Positions 6,701-8,730 of a stretch of 8,730 nucleotides of DNA are shown one piece after another; positions within the stretch are counted from its first letter, which is position 1, and every line of letters begins with the position of its first letter. Position numbers and translations under genes: made by a program. Source of the stretch: Nitrospiraceae bacterium UBA6898 (GTDB lineage: Bacteria; Nitrospirota; Thermodesulfovibrionia; Thermodesulfovibrionales; UBA6898); the NCBI GenBank assembly GCA_002448975.1, contig DKBO01000004.1, forward strand, positions 2,744-11,473. The letters run 5' to 3'. The notes beneath the pieces are model-generated. The model had not been told where the DNA came from and made no database searches. It saw only the letters and a list, made by a program, of their open reading frames with translations.

Positions 6701-7879
6701 TTATTCCCTCACTCCTATGTATTCTTTGAGCACGTTGACCTTGCCGCTCCTGGAGATCTCGTGAAGCTCGGTGAGCACCTGAGCTGCATGGGAAGGAAGA
6801 TAATCCCTTCCGCCGAGGCCGTAAACTTTGTTCAAGAGAAGCGGCTTCCTTTCAAGCGGGTAGAGTGCTGAGGCCACTTCCATGAAGAGCGGACCGTAGC
6901 CGCCGAACGAGTCTGCCCTGTCCATGACACAGACAGCCTTGACATGCTTCAATGCCTCAGCTACCTCTTCAAAGGGAAAGGGCCTGAAGAGTCTCGGCTT
7001 AAGAAGCCCGGCTTCGATACCCTTATTCCTGAACTCATCGATAACATCCTTCGTCGTTCCCGCAGCAGAATTCAGAATGACGATTGCAATGTCGGCATCC
7101 TCGAGCCGGTAGGTCTCGAAAATACCGTATTTTCTGCCGCTCAGTTTCTCGAAATCTTTCGCCACATCGAGAACCACATCCTTCACCTTGGTCATGACTT
7201 CATGCTGCGCACGTTTGTATTCATGATACAGGTCGGTAAGAATGAGCGGACCGTAGCTCTTTGGTTTGTCGAGGTCCAGGAGAGGCAGGAAGTTCTTGAA
7301 GGGACCGACAAAGTCCTTGACCTCCTGGTCTTCAAGGTATTCCATTCGCTCGATCGAGTGGCTGATGATGAAGCCGTCAAGACAGACCATGACCGGCAGC
7401 CTAATGTCCATGTGTTCACCGATTCTGAACGCCTGAATAGTATTATCGTAAGCCTCCTGGCCGTTCTCCGACCATAACTGGATCCAGCCCGTGTCACGTG
7501 CGCCCATGGCATCTGAATGGTCGCCGTGGATGTTCAGCGGCGCGGAAAGTGCGCGGTTGACGACCGGCATGATTATCGGAAGCCTGTCGCCGGATGCAAT
7601 ATGGAGCATTTCCCACATCAGCGCAAGCCCCTGTGACGATGTCGCTGTCACAACCCTGCCACCCGCGGCTGCCGCACCGATGCAGGCAGACATGGAGCTG
7701 TGTTCGCTCTCAACGAGGATCGATTCCGTATCGACCTTCCCATCGGCGATGTACGATGCGAACCGCTGCATCATGTCAGTCTGGGGCGTGATCGGATATA
7801 TACCGCAGACATCGGGATTCACCTGGCGCAGCGCATTTGCGCACGCCTCATTTCCGGTAACTGCTACCACTTTAGCCAT
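6701..7879 (-). CDS. porA: 2-oxoacid (pyruvate):ferredoxin oxidoreductase, alpha subunit
   Basis: The 392-residue alpha subunit completes the TPP and substrate site of the Por complex. Recognisable blocks are VTGNEACANAL (7-17), GIYPITPQT (26-34), the VESEHSSMSACIGAAAAGG stretch (56-74) with the glutamate that activates TPP, ATSSQGLALMWEML (79-92) and NIHGDHSDAMGARDTGWIQ (116-134). The last of these is typical of pyruvate and branched-chain oxoacid enzymes. A C-terminal transketolase-like domain follows, with RPFPFEEVAEALKHVKAVCVMDRADSFG spread over about 308-335. The ATG directly abuts the porD stop, with no bases between, and is preceded by a strong GAGGAGG ribosome site inside porD. The stop is one base before porB. 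This spacing implies coupled translation and fixed subunit stoichiometry. Confidence 0.93.
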   Translation of the reverse strand: MAKVVAVTGNEACANALRQVNPDVCGIYPITPQTDMMQRFASYIADGKVDTESILVESEHSSMSACIGAAAAGGRVVTATSSQGLALMWEMLHIASGDRLPIIMPVVNRALSAPLNIHGDHSDAMGARDTGWIQLWSENGQEAYDNTIQAFRIGEHMDIRLPVMVCLDGFIISHSIERMEYLEDQEVKDFVGPFKNFLPLLDLDKPKSYGPLILTDLYHEYKRAQHEVMTKVKDVVLDVAKDFEKLSGRKYGIFETYRLEDADIAIVILNSAAGTTKDVIDEFRNKGIEAGLLKPRLFRPFPFEEVAEALKHVKAVCVMDRADSFGGYGPLFMEVASALYPLERKPLLLNKVYGLGGRDYLPSHAAQVLTELHEISRSGKVNVLKEYIGVRE

Positions 7880-8173
7880 CTATTTGCCCTCCTCTGTCAT
7901 AACAATGGCCTTCTGGCCTTTCTTGCCGGGACATTCCAGGGCGCAGATGCCGCATCCCTTGCAATAGTCATAGTCGAAATCACCCCGCTTGCCGTCCTTG
8001 ACCTTCACTGCCATGTCAGGGCAGTAGATCCAACAGAACAGGCACTGGATGCAGTTCTCTTCTTTCCATATCGGTCTGAAGGCCCGCCAGGAGCCTGTCT
8101 TGAACTTTGCCGCGCTGCCGCCCTCGAGCACAACAGACCCTGGCGGCAGGTCTTTCCATCCTTTTGGTTTCAT
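7880..8173 (-). CDS. porD: 2-oxoacid:ferredoxin oxidoreductase, delta (ferredoxin-like) subunit
   Basis: This 97-residue subunit has two classical [4Fe-4S] motifs: C41, C44, C47, C51 (CIQCLFCWIYCP) and C71, C74, C77, C81 (CKGCGICALECP). The N-terminal 40 residues (KGWKDLPPG, GSWRAFRPIW) are typical of PorD/VorD rather than free ferredoxins. It passes electrons from the beta-subunit cluster to external ferredoxin. The start overlaps the gamma-subunit stop by 4 bases (ATGA). GAGGAGG and AAGG lie upstream as ribosome-site matches. The sequence looks intact. Confidence 0.93.
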   Translation of the reverse strand: MKPKGWKDLPPGSVVLEGGSAAKFKTGSWRAFRPIWKEENCIQCLFCWIYCPDMAVKVKDGKRGDFDYDYCKGCGICALECPGKKGQKAIVMTEEGK

Positions 8174-8730
8174 CCTTCTTTAACCTCCTCATATCCTCTT
8201 TTTGTAGCCTCGAGGTTACCGTCTATGATCTTCTGGGAGAACTTCTTGCCGAAGCTCTTCCTGACGTCGTCAAGAAGGTGGTCGATCGATATCAGACCGG
8301 TCACCTTGCATACCGCACCGAGCATGGGTGAGTTCGGCATCGCCCTGCCAAAACAGTCAAGGGCTATCTTGGTCGCGTCGACCGTGACTACCCGCTGCTT
8401 TGGCCCTGCCTTCAGCTTTGCCCGTATTTCCTTGGGGTCCTTTGTGGTGTTTATGACAAATGCCGTATTGTCCTTGGCACCTTCCGCAATATTGATGCTG
8501 TCGAGGAGGGTTGCGTCAACGACCGTCACAACGTCAGGTTCGAGAACGGGACAGTGCATCCTGAGTTCCTTTGATGCAACGCGGTTATACGCGCGCAGGG
8601 GAGCGCCGGCCCTTTCAGGTCCATATTCGGGAAAGGCCTGCACGTACCTTCCACCACTCAAACACGCGTCTGCAAGCACCTTTGCAGCGGTGACCGTGCC
8701 TTGACCACCTCTTCCATGCCATCTGATTTC
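8170..8730 (-). CDS. porG: 2-oxoacid:ferredoxin oxidoreductase, gamma subunit (5' end outside window)
   Basis: The open frame continues to the right edge of the window: 17 codons upstream of a GTG at 8679 read EIRWHGRGGQGTVTAAK, the conserved start of gamma subunits. The GTG is therefore not the true start, which is probably one to a few codons beyond base 8730. The 186 visible residues cover nearly the whole subunit (FPEYGPERAGAPLRAYNR, CPVLEPDVV, GRAMPNSPMLGA). Gamma subunits help form the CoA-binding and assembly part of the complex. It is the first por gene seen here and overlaps porD by 4 bases. The operon promoter must lie outside the window. An upstream gene in the same operon cannot be ruled out. 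Confidence 0.92.
   Translation of the reverse strand, partial: EIRWHGRGGQGTVTAAKVLADACLSGGRYVQAFPEYGPERAGAPLRAYNRVASKELRMHCPVLEPDVVTVVDATLLDSINIAEGAKDNTAFVINTTKDPKEIRAKLKAGPKQRVVTVDATKIALDCFGRAMPNSPMLGAVCKVTGLISIDHLLDDVRKSFGKKFSQKIIDGNLEATKRGYEEVKEG

Noticed and set aside
8677..8679. GTG at 8679 as the start of the por gamma subunit
   Set aside because: Seventeen in-frame codons upstream encode the conserved IRWHGRGGQG block, so the gene begins outside the window.
7700..8704. Long plus-strand open frame (334 codons) across the por gamma/delta/alpha genes
   Set aside because: It spans three well-recognised opposing genes and has no coherent motif; a mirror of their codon usage.

Overview
The window reads as a compact, gene-dense stretch of a bacterial chromosome, moderately GC-rich by eye. 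No tRNA, rRNA, CRISPR array, insertion sequence or prophage gene was seen, and no intergenic gap exceeds about 35 bases. The gene content fits an anaerobic or facultatively anaerobic bacterium: a four-subunit 2-oxoacid:ferredoxin oxidoreductase, a U32-family Fe-S protein, and an MglA/MglB polarity pair. Nitrospirota or a Desulfobacterota/Myxococcota-type lineage is my best guess, from the flavour of the Por and Mgl proteins only; no phylogeny was possible.

Left half, + strand (1-4664): five tightly packed genes that look like one transcription unit. They are the 3' end of a ribonuclease HI gene, a U32 peptidase-family protein (4-base overlap with it), a small protein with an eight-ligand zinc-finger-like N-terminus and one membrane segment, a 451-residue receiver-like/membrane-segment/SPOR protein, and a divergent MurC-like Mur ligase. 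The gaps after the overlap are 4, 8 and 12 bases. The last three genes suggest an envelope or peptidoglycan theme. The receiver-like domain has lost its phospho-acceptor aspartate as well as the conserved Thr/Ser and Lys.

Right half, - strand (8730 down to 4639): a second packed unit in the order gamma, delta, alpha, beta of a pyruvate/2-oxoacid:ferredoxin oxidoreductase, followed 35 bases later by mglB and mglA. The gamma gene runs off the right edge. The Por complex oxidatively decarboxylates a 2-oxoacid (probably pyruvate) to acyl-CoA and passes electrons to ferredoxin. MglA is a Ras-like GTPase that sets cell polarity, and MglB is its Roadblock-domain GTPase-activating partner. Finding them directly downstream of por on the same strand suggests co-transcription of a central metabolic enzyme with a polarity switch.

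The two units converge, and the Mur-ligase and mglA coding regions overlap tail to tail by 26 bases with no visible terminator. The most notable items are the pseudo-receiver/SPOR fusion, the membrane-anchored zinc-finger protein beside it, the unusual Mur ligase, and the por-mglBA arrangement.
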